A stretch of 43,432 bases of DNA from Cudoniella acicularis (GCA_013054445.1 JAAMPI010000316.1:1-43432), one strand, 5' to 3'; shown: positions 11,565 through 23,461, numbered from the stretch's first letter. Notes: generated by a model not told the origin, from the letters alone. Made by a program: numbers and translations.

Positions 11565-13456
11565 TCACATAACGAAGCATTTTTGCTCCGACGGGTGCCT
11601 GTAGCTATCCCCAAACTGTTCCTTGCCCCTCTCTGTCTCAACCGCTATACGTTTTTCCCGTGCCTCTTTTGGGAAATACTTCTCTATGAACTTTTCAAGA
11701 TCAGAGTCGATGTTGTCTGGTATCTTGATTAGCAGATGCACCAAGCTTTACAAGTGCCATAACATGGGCGGTTCTATAGACTTACCCGCATCAGCTTCCA
11801 AAACAACATTACCGCGGCAAAGAGGGCAAAATCTCTGCTTTTTTCGTTGAAGAGTGACGGCGCAACTGATACAAAGGACATGTCCACATTTCATTCTCAC
11901 TGGTCTCCACGCGATGGAAAAACAGATAGGACACGAGTAATCATCAAACTGCGGTACGGCCTTGACCAGATCTTGGGTTATCTGGAAGCAGACAGCTTTT
12001 GCCATAGTCTCTGACATTATAGATCCTGAGTGGATTAGCTTGGGAAATGTCTGTGTCGCTCCAAGACGTGTCCTTTTGTCAAATTCTAGTTCGTAACTTG
12101 ATATTAGCTCAAGTTTAGAGATGGAGACTGAAGCACCAAGAGAGGTGAATACTGACTCTTGAGAATTTTGGTGACCGCTGTGTGATTGATTTCTTGAAAT
12201 TTTATATTGCGCAAGAGCGTAATATTGATTTTTACAAATCTCTCCACGGCTTGGTGGCTGGTAGGTAGTTTGAATGACTCTATGATACCCCTTCGCACCA
12301 CCTCGCTCTGGAACCATTGGAGTTTCTTAGCAGCAGTGGCACTATCACGCTTGCCATGATCAATCTCGTGTGTTGAAAAAAATGCCATAGCCTGTAAGTA
12401 TATTTCAAACAGTTCCCTCCACCTGTACAGATCTGTTTTGCTGAACTTTGACGGTTTGGTCAAGTCTTTTATCTCTTTTGAAAGGGCGGCGATCTCACTG
12501 GTCAAAGCCTGTTGCTCTCCTTCCTGTAGAGTGTCAAGAACTGCAACCTCATCCTGTAGCCTACTGAAGAATTCAGAATCAAAAGTCAAGGGTATTTCTA
12601 TTCGCTGTATGGGTTGTCCATCCTTGACAATTCGAGATGTTGACCTGTGCCTAGATGCTAGTCAATAAAAAATTCCAAAATCCCATAATAAGGAGAGTCG
12701 ACTGAGCGATCTTGTGCCAAATAGACTGATTGAGTAGAACACCGCACACACAAGCTTCGTCGTTTACTTTATTTGCCAATATAAGTGCGAGACAGCACAG
12801 CACCAGTATTATCCGCCCAGTTGCAGTTCAATGATACATACAAAGCAACGGCGGGTGTTTATACACGTAAAAAAACAGGGACTCTGTGGTATCTCATGCA
12901 AACACTGATTTGCCATAGTCCGAATAGGCAAGGGAAAATAACGGCTATTCAAGTCGAGAACTTACTCTTCGGTGAAAATTTCGCCAATTAAAGGATGATC
13001 GCTGCTCTTAGATTTGTCGCCGTTCTGACGCAAAGCCAAGTCCTCTAGATATTTCCTTGTGCTTGGTGACACTTCTGCATCTACAGCAAGACCATTCTGG
13101 ATAATCAAGGTAAGTTTGGGATGAAAGGTAGTTTCTTTCCCTATAAAAGTCGGGTCAGGATAAGGACGATTGGAAATGAGGTGGAAGGATTGTTGGAATA
13201 TTACCTTCAAAGTCATATTGAAGAGCAACCGCGCTTTTGCCGCTAGAGCTTGAGGCGGCGATTGGGACTGGGATGGTGGTTGGGGATCGGGAAGAAGTCG
13301 GGCAAGAGTGGCCGAGTCTAACCCCAGGCTCTGTAACTCGTTTGCGACTTTTTTGATGAGCTTCTTCAGTTGACCGTAGGGAACGGCAGACTCGACCCAA
13401 TGCGGGGGAAAGCCTTCGCGAATTAAGGCGGCCTTGAACTCGTGGGCGAACTTCAT
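11565..13456 (-). CDS. SPX-RING E3 ubiquitin ligase (one apparent 1-nt deletion)
   Basis: SPX domains sense inositol pyrophosphates and so phosphate status. The RING recruits E2, so this is probably a phosphate-linked ubiquitin ligase like fungal RING-14 or plant NLA proteins. Exons are 13456-13205, 13140-12966, 12650-12157, 12085-11786 and 11716-11565. The SPX start MKFAHEFKAALIREGFPPHW and basic IPYGQLKK-like helix (VPYGQLKKLIKKVANEL) are clear. The SPX C-terminal part reads FVKINITLLRNIKFQEINHT. The RING reads CPICF, then CGHVLCISC, then CPLC. The exon sum is 1373 nt, one base short of a full frame. The frame changes within about 13230-13330, between LLPDPQPP and VALQYDFEG. With one base restored it would be about 457 aa. 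A 26-nt 'intron' (GT to TAG) would also fix it but is too short to believe. Intron 2 is unusually long (315 nt). Confidence 0.88.
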
Positions 13457-14783
13457 ACTTGTTGATGCTGGAGCCGGAGTGAGAGTTGGTATGACGATAT
13501 CGATATGGGAGTTGATGTCAGTGTCAGTGTCAATGTCGATGTCAACACAACACTAGAGTGACGACAATGCAGTGGGCTGCAACTGGGAGGTTGGTGTGCG
13601 TGGTAGGAGACACATCTGCACTGCACTGGGTACCTGCACTTGGTATATTCGATATTTGTCGTTCGAAGAGAGAGCAAGTATGTTAGAATGGGGATGAGAA
13701 AGAGAGAGAGGAAGAGGAGTGCAGAGTTTGCTCGTGTGATCAGTTTCCTCTCGCGGCGAACAGCGCCACACGTCGACACAGGCTTCAGATGTCTCACGAG
13801 TCACATGGAGAACTGTCAATATTCATGTCATGAGGTGCGGGAGTAAAGTTTAGATCTTAACAGAGTTTGTTTGCCGACGGACATTATTGCCTCAAGGAGT
13901 CAAGGTCCTGCAGGCACGTTGAGTCCCGAGGTCGTTGACCTAGGTAAGCGTTTTCTTAGCGGCGTCGCGACCATCCTACGTAATTCTATCCCTAGAATTC
14001 AGATAAAAAGATTATTTAGACAATTGATTTTTAAATATCTCTATATCTGTGAATAATTTAGTACTTTCACTTTCCTTATTAGGTATAGCACAAACCAACT
14101 CTCATCAATCTCGTCTATTCGGTACTATGTCCCTACCCATCGATATAGGCAGTTATTTTGTACCTAGGTAGATATAGGCCTATGCCACTCGGTCAGCGTC
14201 GAGAACAGCGAGTATGTATCCATTGGACATCCCTCCATGGAGGAGGCTGATGGCCAGCCTCGCTGCTTCTACCACAGCACTACCTAGACGCCCTGTATAC
14301 TATATACTATTCATATACTCCGTACGGCGACATACTTGATACCTCCTGTCCTGCTGTTCTCTCCATACTCCCGACACTGGCGAGCGGCGAGCCTGTCTTG
14401 GTGGCTTCCAGACTGTGACTCAGAGGCACCTGCGGGCTTGCGGTCCTGCACTCTTTTCTGCCCGTTGTGACCGACCTCGCTTGGCGCAAATGAGCAAATT
14501 CCTCATCCATGCACATGCCTACCCACGACGGCCCTACGTAACGAGTACCTAGGTACTTATTACTAAAAAGTAAAATCTACTTAGGTGCCTAGGTACACTA
14601 TCTCAATCGCACTTGTACTGTACTCCCCACTGCGCGAGTAGCTGGAGGTGAACCTCAGTTATCTCACCAACCCCGGAGTCTTTATATTTTCCTATCCAGC
14701 CTTCATTGCCCTTCAACCACCCACCCTTCACCATCTGAAGGGCATCCTAAGCCCTACCTAGCTACAGCCTACTGGTGGCGGCC
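13457..14783. promoter_or_regulatory. Divergent intergenic region with clustered TACCTAGGTA palindromes
   Basis: 1.3 kb between SPX-RING and JJJ1. Just upstream of the SPX-RING start lies a hexamer-like repeat (GTCAGT/GTCAAT units, 13513-13545). CCTAGG-centred palindromes occur at 13938-13947, 14161-14170, 14546-14555 and 14586-14595. Two of them (14161, 14546) are perfect 10-mers. No gene is supported. Confidence 0.5.
14161..14170. repeat. TACCTAGGTA palindrome (one of several)
   Basis: A perfect 10-bp palindrome. Identical copies occur at 11085-11094 and 14546-14555. Near-copies lie at 6560-6569, 13938-13947 and 14586-14595. All are intergenic. Confidence 0.8.
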
Positions 14784-16523
14784 ATGGGCGCTCAGCAATC
14801 TTCCAGCCGCGGAGGAAGTCCCCAACCTGGTGCTGCGGTCAAAACCTGCTACTACGAAGTGCTGGCCGTAGATCGCCTCGCAACTGATGATGAGTGAGCT
14901 CATGCCTCGCACTGCATGCTCATCTTACCTCTCCGAAACTAACCACCATACAGGATCAAGAAAGCTTACCGGAAAAAAGCTTTGGAACTTCATCCGGATC
15001 GCAATTATGGAGATGTCCAAAATGCCACGGTAAAGTTTGCTGAAGTTCAGTCTGCGTACGAAGTGCTTTCCGACCCTCAAGAACGTGCATGGTACGATTC
15101 TCACCGCGACTCCATCCTGCGCGGGGATAGCGGAGATGCAGAGGAACATTTCGAGCACAATGTGCGTCTCACCAGTGCAATTGACATTGTGAACTTGATT
15201 GCAAAATTCAACTCCACGGTACCCTTCACAGACGCCCCAAATGGTTATTATGGAAGCCTCCGGGGCACCTTTGCAACCCTGGCCGCTGAGGAAGACTCGG
15301 CTTGCAACTGGGCAGGACTCGAGGCAACACAATATCCGGACTTCGGCGCGCGCGCAGATGACTATGAGGATGTAGTTAAACCCTTCTACAAGACTTGGAT
15401 GAACTTCGCGACTCAAAAATCATTCTCCTGGCGTGATGCCTATAGGTCTTCTGACGCCCCGGATAGAGCAACGCGAAGGCTTATTGAGAAAGAGAACAAG
15501 AAGCTCAGGGACGAAGGCATAAGAGAGTTCAATGATGCTGTCAGATCTCTAGTGGCTTTTGCCCGCAAGAGAGACCCAAGGTTCATTCCAAATTCCCAAT
15601 CCGAATCGGATAGGCAGAAAATTCTTCGAGATGCCGCCGCTGCTCAAGCTGCTCGTGCTCGAGCAGCAAATCAAGCAAAGCTCCAGGAACACGTCATCCC
15701 AGACTGGGCTCAGTCACAGAAGCCAGATGAGATAGGGGATTTGTCAGAGTCGGAGGAGTCGGAAGTTGAGCATATTGAGTGTGTCGTTTGTGGGAAAATT
15801 TTCAAGAGCGAGAAGCAATATGAGGCCCACGAGAAGAGCAAAAAACACATCAAGGCTGTGCAACAACTTCAACGCGAAATGAAAAAGGATAACAAGCTAC
15901 TAAACCTTGATACACCATTGGCCATGGACTCATCGCATACCCCTATTCTCGACTTGGAGGGCTTGCAACTTGAGCAGCCAGCTGAGGCGGACAAGACAAA
16001 CAGCATTTCCCTTGCTGATAACAGTCCTGTTGTCAATCCCGAAGATCCATCTGAGGAGCCTCCCTCTCGACCGAGTGCAGAATCTAGCCTCAATACAAAT
16101 CATGCCAGAATTTCAGTTACCCGATCAGAATCTCAATCAGAATCTTCAGATGCCGACGATGAGTATGCCTCTAGAAAAGATGTCGAAGATCGATTGGTGT
16201 CTCTTGCTGAAAGCACTGTCTCTGGGTCTGATATTATGGCTGACAGCGGTGCCAATTCAGATGGGGTCAAGAATAGTTCTCAAACAAAACTTGGGAAGGC
16301 GAAAGAAAAGCGCGCCAAAAAGGCTGCTAGAGAAGCCCAAGATAGCCAGGAGGTAGGTTTACCTAAGCAATATGGATAACAAAGGTACTAATTTACGCAG
16401 TTCAAGTGTGCGACTTGCGGCGAAGTGGTGATGTCGAAAACCAAGTTATTCAACCACATTAAAGAGTTTGACCATGCCCAGCCAGTAGTAAAACCTGCAA
16501 AGGGAAAGAAAAAAGCTCGCTGA
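14784..16523 (+). CDS. JJJ1: JJJ1/DNAJC21-type J-protein with two C2H2 zinc fingers
   Basis: A cytosolic Hsp70 co-chaperone that, in yeast, helps release and recycle factors from the pre-60S ribosome. Exons 14784-14893, 14954-16352 and 16401-16523 give 543 aa. The J domain begins at about residue 23 ([20 protein letters not shown]) with the HPD motif in ELHPDRN, and ends [13 protein letters not shown]. The middle has the acidic/basic JJJ1 region. The first U1-type zinc finger is [19 protein letters not shown], ending KKHIK. The second, after the last intron, is [20 protein letters not shown], ending EFDH. The tail is lysine-rich (KGKKKAR). The domain order and length match the family, and exon junctions are unambiguous (GTGAGC/ACAG, GTAGGT/GCAG). 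Confidence 0.95.
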
Positions 16524-16823
16524 GAAATGCTATATTTTAGCGGTATTTAAAGGGGGATAGTCTCATCTCCTAGCATAGCGGGGGCGTCTGTTAGAGGCTG
16601 GGCAAAAGATTCCTTTGACGACACTAAGATTCTGCTGCAATTCATTGCAATAGACAGCGAATAGATATTAAATATCTCTAATGGTAAGGCCTAAAAATAT
16701 GTTGTATTGGTACCGGTATCCCTACCTGGGCTTACATGAACCCAAATCTAGAATACAACCTCCCCAAACGCCTTGGACCAAAACCCCCAGTATCGCCAGG
16801 CCAGTTTCGCCAAGTCCAATAGT

Positions 16824-18307
16824 TCACATGGTATCATCATCCTCATCATCAAATGTTTCAACTTCGTCGATAGCACCATCACGCTCGCCTCCTAGTCCGT
16901 GAAGTGCAGGATCTTGGTCTGCGACATGAATTACTGCCTTCCCCTGTACTTCTTGAACGGCTTGTCGCCATGCCTTCCAATCATCTTCGTCGCGAATTAA
17001 GAAGGCAATGAGCATACTTGGGTCCATTTCCTTTATATGAATCCTTCGGAGCCTTCGGGTGTGACAGGAATCAATATCTTCCTGTGTAAAATTTTCGGGT
17101 TGGTTTGGAAATGGTAAGGCAGGTCGAGTTTGGTGGGGATCTAAGTAGAAGAAGTGTTGCCCCTGAACGCCAATAAAATAATGTGAGGATGAAGGTCGAC
17201 CACTAGCTACGTTAGTCCACTGGGGAATATTATGTTTGAAGGGGACAGAAAACTCACCCAGCAATGCCAATTGATTGTGGCATCTGTAGAGAGGACTTCA
17301 AGGCTTCCCAGTAGACGGGAGTGATCTTATCCAATCCTAATCGCGTTCCCACCAGAACGAGGGTGGGCGTGAATGTGGTTCCATTGGGCTTTGCTATGCT
17401 CATGAACGTTTCTTCGTAAACATCCGCTCCATCGCCGGTTATATAAACTCTCAACTCTGGATGTTCTTGCCCATTTGTCAAAGCTCTGTAAAAATCATTA
17501 GCGCTATGCGGATATATAGCTCGGAAACACCTCACTGAATACAGCGGGCAGTAGCCGATGGCCCAAACCACTCCCCAGGATGTTTTCCACAAGCCGTTGC
17601 ACCATGTTCCACGAACTTGTGTATCGAAAAGGGAGCTCTGGGGTCGTCCGCAAACAGGGATATTAGTTTTCGTTCGTTGAGGCTAGACAACCCCCGACGC
17701 CAGCCTACAAGAATATTAACATCTACTTCTCATGGAAAGCGAGCCAGCACAGCATACCTCTACCCATTCTTAGCATGACAAGGGTATTTGCCAGCAGACT
17801 CTGCCCTGATCGAATCATGCATCCCCAACCCGTATCGGATGTAAATCCGGCTTGATCCACAAGCTGGCTTCGTAGTCGCACTGAAAGAGACATCGAGGAT
17901 AATGCAGATGGGTCGGGGGATTTTGGAATGGCGGGGAAATTGCAGCGGTATGTGAGCCATATCCTGGCCTCGAAGTCGTCCAAGAACGAGGGAGGCCAAC
18001 CGCCACCGCTCTCAACATTCCGTGACTCGTCGTATGCCAGGCTAGAATCGAAACTACTGCTTGCTGTACTATCTGGAGGTGTGGCCGGATGGTCTTGCGA
18101 CATGGACACCGATGTTTCATCAAGAGCACTGGCACTGCCATCTGGAGAAGAAGGGCCAACGGGTTTCGAAGGAGACGATCGCTCAGAAGGTCGGTACTCT
18201 TGGCCTAGGCACCATATGGGAGATCTTGAGGATGCATCGTTCGTGGGTTCTGGATCCCAGAAGTACTGTACAAGTCTCTTGTACCGCCCAAAATCAACTG
18301 TAGCCAT
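16824..18307 (-). CDS. ATG4: ATG4 cysteine protease (autophagy)
   Basis: It cleaves the C-terminus of Atg8 and removes Atg8 from lipid during autophagy. Exons 18307-17758, 17704-17536, 17485-17258 and 17202-16824 give 441 aa, in the usual fungal range. The nucleophile Cys sits in FTSDTGWGCMIRSGQSLLAN. The second half holds GGRPSSSHYFIGVQG and the Asp-x-His of YLDPHQTRP. Introns of 50-55 nt all have GT-AG ends, and the last junction makes the exact conserved GIAGGRPSSSHY. The N-terminal ~110 residues are Ser/Pro-rich. The acidic tail (VETFDDEDDDTM) could act as an Atg8-interacting motif. Catalytic residues appear intact. Confidence 0.96.
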
Positions 18308-19191
18308 GATGCGCGGTGTTGTGAGGGAGTGTCGAGGGGTGATAGAGGGAGGCGGGGCAGCTGGGGACGCTGGGGACGCTGAAGCCAGCCAGGCAGCACA
18401 TGTACAGGTAGGCCCCCAAGCGACGTCGATGTGTAGGTTGAATGGATGATGCTGGGTAGTGGGAGCTAGTAAAGAGAGAATGCAAATGTGCGTGGTGATT
18501 TGAAGGAAGAGGAGCTCATAGCGCCACCAGACTGCTGTAAAGAGGTGTTCAAGTAATGTAGGCAGTCGGTAGTAGGTGTGTTGGGGTGCCGGAAGGCGAG
18601 GTCATTCACAGCTCATGCCTGACTCGGGTTTCTGCGGCTTCTAATAAGCCTGTTAACGCTGAATCATAGTAGCTATAGTAGGCACATGCGCGCAGCTACG
18701 GAGTAGGCGCTGCATTCACAGATAGGTATACGTGGCATACAGATATAGCTACAGAGATGCATTCATGAGTAGAAGTGCCCATTGTCTATTGCGAACTACT
18801 TTGGTACTCCGCATGCATTACTAGGCGTCTCCAGGCCCTGGCTGACGCCGAGGTCCTGGCCTGTCGCAATCGCTTCTTATCGATAACCGTATTTCAGAGT
18901 ACAGTACGGCCAACGCTAAGGTTATCCGCTGTGCTGCCCGAGCCGGTGCCTGGATTTTGACCTTGACGTCGACGTCCTTCACGATGCGCTTCGCAGCAAA
19001 GTACTCAACTCCCTACACCACGCCAAGATTAGTCTTCCAGACTTAAACACTTTCCTTTGCATTCGCCATTCACTCATCCTCCCGCACTGCACCCATAATT
19101 CCCAACGTGCAATGCCCTGTTCAACCCACCTCCCGTCCTAGAGCTACCACTGCTCCGTCAATATCACTCTACCCGCCCAGAACCCCTAGAA
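18308..19191. promoter_or_regulatory. Divergent ATG4/SQS1 intergenic region
   Basis: 884 bp between two divergent starts. I see short C/T-rich stretches near both genes but no ORF with family character, no clear TATA box and no obvious repeat. Confidence 0.4.
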
Positions 19192-21558
19192 ATGCCTCGC
19201 GCCAAGCAAGCTGCGCGCCGAGGAAAGGCGCACAAAGCCTCCCGAGGGGGACGGATAGAACTGGAGTCATCGTTCATGCCCTTTCAAGGAACGTATCCAA
19301 ATGATCAAGGACACGCCAGTAAGTGGCACAAGAAATCACAACAATTTTCCCGTAGACGGACATTGACATCGGCCTAGGTTTTACGCTCCAGCAAGAGGCC
19401 AGAAATACCGAACGACATCACTCATTCTGGAACAGCGATCAGAGATTAAGGCACACAAAGGTTAATTTCGTCAGTGCTGGCACTCTCGACAATAAAGAAT
19501 TAGAGGGAGTCACGGCTGAGTTTGCCTTGGCAAATATGAGTCTGGATTCACCACCGAAAGAAGAACCATCAATTCGATCCATTCAACCAGAAATACAAAT
19601 ATCGGACCCAGAACTGTATGCAGTTCCACCGCCAACGGTTCCGGATCTGGCTGGTAACGAAGATACACCTCTGCCCTTCGTGTTTGATATATTTGGCGCC
19701 GAACCGGTTAAGACCGGTTTGCCACCACCGCAAGTTCGAGCTCCCTCGCCAACACCTTCAAACTCAAGTGAAGAGGTCATCTTGTTTCGCGGCCGAAAGC
19801 ATAGGAAAGAGACAAACATTATAGATACCAAAATCAAAATTGTCGAGGACAAAATCCAAGAACAAGAAGAATTATTGGAAAATGTTCTGCATAGCAAAAC
19901 TCGCACCTCACCGCAGTTTTTAAACGCGCTCGAATCGAATTTGAGTGAAATACCACCAGTGCCCCCTCGAAGGAAAAGAGTTCGTGGAAAAGCAAAACAA
20001 TCCAGTGATGACGCCTTGCTCGCTGATTACATTGCAAACATGGACAGTGAAGCCGATATCCTGGAAAGCAACACATTCAGATCGCGCGATTTAGGCGGTA
20101 CGGATGATGATATATGGCTGGATCAATCAAATCAATCTTCTGGTGAACCTGTTGGAGGCAACCAGGTACAATCTCGTGCCGAATGGGACCCTTCTGACCT
20201 GCACGATTTTGATTATCTAAGTACATCCGATGGAAGCGTTGGTGAGGTTGAAGCCGTGGTTTCGAAACGCGAGCGGGAAGCGGGGGTGCAATATCTTGTT
20301 GTTCCAGAAGCTCAATCCGTCGATGAGGCTAGATGGGTGGCGGCGTCGTCCTTTACCAACTCCAGTGCATTGGCAAAAATAGAGGCCTTTGAGATTGAAG
20401 ACAAGCTCCTCGCTGAAATTCTCGTGAAATCGGAGGAGACGAGCGATTCTGGTGATAACATGGATGACGGCTCCGAAGAAGACGAGAAAGATGAGGACCT
20501 CATCCAAAGAAAGGTAGATCAGATGAGTGATGGCCAGATTGCACGGCTGTTATCCAAGCAAGAAGAACTGGGCATGGGGTCGGGGGAGTTGCTCCTCTTC
20601 GACGATAGTGCAGATGCGGAAGAGGACGAGGCAGGAATCCTACCAGAAGATCAGTTCTTTTCCAGTATCGTGGCCCAACAGCGAAATCGGCCAAAGGGTC
20701 GTGGTATGAAACGTCCCCGGGGAGAGTTTCCTCCTGCAAATGCTTTGGCTGATGCGTATGATGGATTCGATGTAATGGACTTTGAACGTCCAGGTCTTAA
20801 GAAGAAACCGAAGGGCCGCAAGGGCAAGCTTGTTTTCGATCTTTCGGACTCAGAGCTCGAGGCCTCTATGCAAATAGGGTGGGAAAATGATCGACTAAAA
20901 AAGAAAGAGCGTAAACAACGGCGTGAGGAACTCCGCGCACAAGGCCTCCTTGGCAGCAAGAATGGAAAGCCCAATTTGAAGGGAAAGTACAAGGAAGGCA
21001 TGGGTATTCATGCCGTTAAGGATGAAATAAAGAACTTCTTAATGGGCGACCATACTACGTAAGTCTAATCCTACAACCTTTACTCTGTAACTAGCTCACA
21101 TCCTTAGTCTCTCACTTCCGCCTATGGATAAAGCAGACCGCAAGATTGTCCATGAACTAGCAAATGCCTTTAACCTGAAATCCAAATCCCTCGGTTCTGG
21201 AGCCACAAGGTTTCCAGTATTGTATCGAACTTCGCGAACTTCTGTCTATGCAGAGGGTAAGTTTGCCGCCGTGGAATCCCGCTTAACTCGTAGATTTCTC
21301 TCTCGTATGGATGTTGGTGGTAAAAAATCTGGCCCACGAGCTAGTCGAGGCGGCGGCGGCTACAACGCAGCTGTTAGCTACAGAGATGGGGATGTTGTGG
21401 GTGGATCTGCGCCGGAACTCGGGGTCGATAATAAGGGTAGGGCTATGCTTGAAAAGATGGGCTGGAGTACTGGTACGGCCCTCGGTGCTTTGAACAACAA
21501 AGGCATCCTGCAACCCGTTTCACACGTTGTTAAAACCACGAAAGCCGGTCTGGGATAA
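19192..21558 (+). CDS. SQS1: SQS1/PFA1-like R3H and G-patch protein
   Basis: In yeast Sqs1/Pfa1 activates the DEAH helicase Prp43 in splicing and 20S pre-rRNA maturation. Exons 19192-19318, 19378-21058 and 21108-21558 give 752 aa. The basic N-terminus (MPRAKQAARRGKAHKASRGG) is typical. The long middle is acidic and low-complexity, with the conserved SSFTNSSALAKIEAFEIEDK and KGRKGKLVFDLSDSELEASM stretches. The last exon begins with the R3H domain (MDKADRKIVHELANAFNLKS) and ends with a G-patch (GRAMLEKMGWSTGTALG, then GILQPVSHVVKTTKAGLG). The start at 19192 is supported by splicing into SFTLQQEARNTERHHSFWNS. All junctions are GT-AG. Confidence 0.93.
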
Positions 21559-22037
21559 TGTTTGTTGAGAGCACGGAGATGCTGTTGTACTCATGCAAAA
21601 TCTGTAGATTAGCTGAGCGACCCCGGTATCTTGACAATAGTGAATACGTAATAGAAAAAAAAACAATAGAACAAATGAGAATGCCTTCCGTGTAATTTTT
21701 GCTGTGTCTGTTTTTTGTTTTTTTTTTTAATGCACAAAAAGAAATCAATGAAAAAAGAAATCAGTCACATTTTATAGAAAGTCGCAATGGGCGAGGAACC
21801 AAGTTTTGATGTTCATGTTTCAATTGTCTTCTGATTCCCTATTTCGAAGACATTTATTGTACAGCCACGTACCCCGAAAGCAGACCGTGAAGACATATGC
21901 CCCCAATAAAAAGCAGACCATCCATAACGCATTAAGAGACCCGAAGGACCCGAACCACTCGAGCCTCATCATAACTAGATGACCCAAAGCCAAAGCAGAT
22001 CCGACATCCTGTGAAAACCCAGAGAGAAAAAAGTAAT
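21559..22037. other. Convergent SQS1/H2B 3' region
   Basis: 479 bp holding both 3' untranslated regions. It is AT-rich with a poly-T/A run near 21710-21730 and AATAAA-like sequence at 21905-21910. No gene is seen. Confidence 0.45.
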
Positions 22038-22723
22038 CTATTTCGTGGAGGAAGAGTACTTTGTCACTGCCTTGGTACCTTCTGAAACCGCATGTTTGGC
22101 GAGTTCGCCGGGGAGGATGAGCCGAACGCTGCCAAAGTCAATATACGAGGAGGAGGAGGAGGAGGGAGGGGGGGGGTCACGAAAAAAGCGGTGGGCTTAC
22201 GATGTTTGGATTTCTCGCGACGAATGGTAGATTTCTTGTTGTACGCTGCGAGCTTGGATGCTTCGGTGGCAACGCGCTCGAAGATATCTGATGAACGCGT
22301 CAGCAATCCGGAAAATACCGGTTGGAGATAGGGTGGAACTTACCATTGACGAAAGAGTTCAAGATTGACATGGCACGGTTGGAGATACCGGTGTCGGGGT
22401 GCACTTGCTTGAGAACTAAAAGTGAATTGTTAACTATTGCTCCGATCTGAAAAGTCTGTTGACGATGGGATGATGTTGAATGGGATTCCAAGCGATTCCG
22501 CAGATGTAGGGCGCGACTGGTGTGCGAAAATGACGCGACTAGATGGAGATGGAGGTATACCTTTGTAGATGTACGAGGAGTATGTCTCCTTGCGCGTCTT
22601 TGTGCGCTTCTTCTTGTCGCCAGTCGCAGCGGTCTTCTTTCCAGCCTCCTTCTTCTCAGCGGGGGCCTTGCTGGCAGGTGCCTTGGTGGCGGGCTTCTTC
22701 TCGGCGGCGGCCTTTGGTGGCAT
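22038..22723 (-). CDS. H2B: Histone H2B with an apparent 1-nt deletion
   Basis: Core nucleosomal histone. Exons are 22723-22561, 22415-22344, 22287-22201 and 22128-22038. The N-terminal tail ([19 protein letters not shown]), the fold ([51 protein letters not shown]) and the C-terminus with the ubiquitylated-Lys context ([10 protein letters not shown]) are all intact. The exon sum is 413 nt, one short. Near 22223-22224 the coding strand reads ATTCGTCG where the conserved Ile-Ser-Ser needs ATTTCGTCG. With that base the protein is 137 aa, the normal length. All four splice junctions are canonical. Intron 3 carries a 30-nt pure pyrimidine tract. No H2A gene lies beside it. An assembly error is more likely than a dead histone gene. 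Confidence 0.93.
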
Positions 22724-23461
22724 TTTGAATGGAAATTGGAGGAGCTGGGAGATAGTAAGAGTGATGTGAAGATGGACGTGGATGAGTGCGATGTTAGACG
22801 TAGTGTGGTCGATGGCGGATACTTGGAAAGAAGAGTTAAAAAGAAGATGGAGAAGCAGCGCGGCTCGCCGCCCAAAAGAGACGGCAGCACAGCAGAGCGC
22901 AGGCTGCTAGCGTGGTTGCCGCTCCGCAGGCAGACAGAGGTCTTTTCGCCTCTCCCACTCATCGCGCGTCCTCGCCCTCGCCCTCTCTTCTCTCGCAATC
23001 ATCCACGGCCAGCTCAGAGCTCACGCTGCACCACCCCAGCACGCTCAGCTGTCAGTCGCGCATTTCCGTTTGGACTCACCGTCGCCGGATAATTGGATCT
23101 CCAGCACTGGACAGGATAGGCCAGGACAGCATCACACAGGACAGGATAGACAGGACAAGACGACCCCCCAAGGCCACTCTAGTCTCTAGTCCACCTAAGT
23201 CCACGGCCTCCAGCGCCTCGTGAAAGGACTATTTCTTCTCCAGGCTCCCCCGCCGCCTCGGCCACTTCTAACCACCACCCCTTTGGATTTCTGCCAGGTT
23301 TTTTTCTTACTCATTCCTGCCCCCTTCCGCTCTTGTGCTACCGCACTCCAAGCCTCGCGGTTCCCTAGGCTGACGTGGTGTGCGTGACCTGCATTCTTCA
23401 TCCCCGTCTCCTGGACTTCCTTTCTTCCTTTCTACAACTTTTTTTCCATCCGCTCTTCAAT
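22724..23461. promoter_or_regulatory. Divergent H2B/rfeG promoter
   Basis: 738 bp between the two starts. GC-rich near H2B and CT-rich near rfeG. A short direct repeat (GGACAGGATAG at 23109-23119 and 23139-23149) sits in a run of ACAGGACA-like units. No histone H2A and no other coding sequence is visible on either strand. Confidence 0.5.

Noticed and set aside
22300..22998. 232-aa minus-strand ORF over H2B
   Set aside because: Runs through the H2B promoter and introns in a mixed frame. Only short parts coincide with H2B exon 2.
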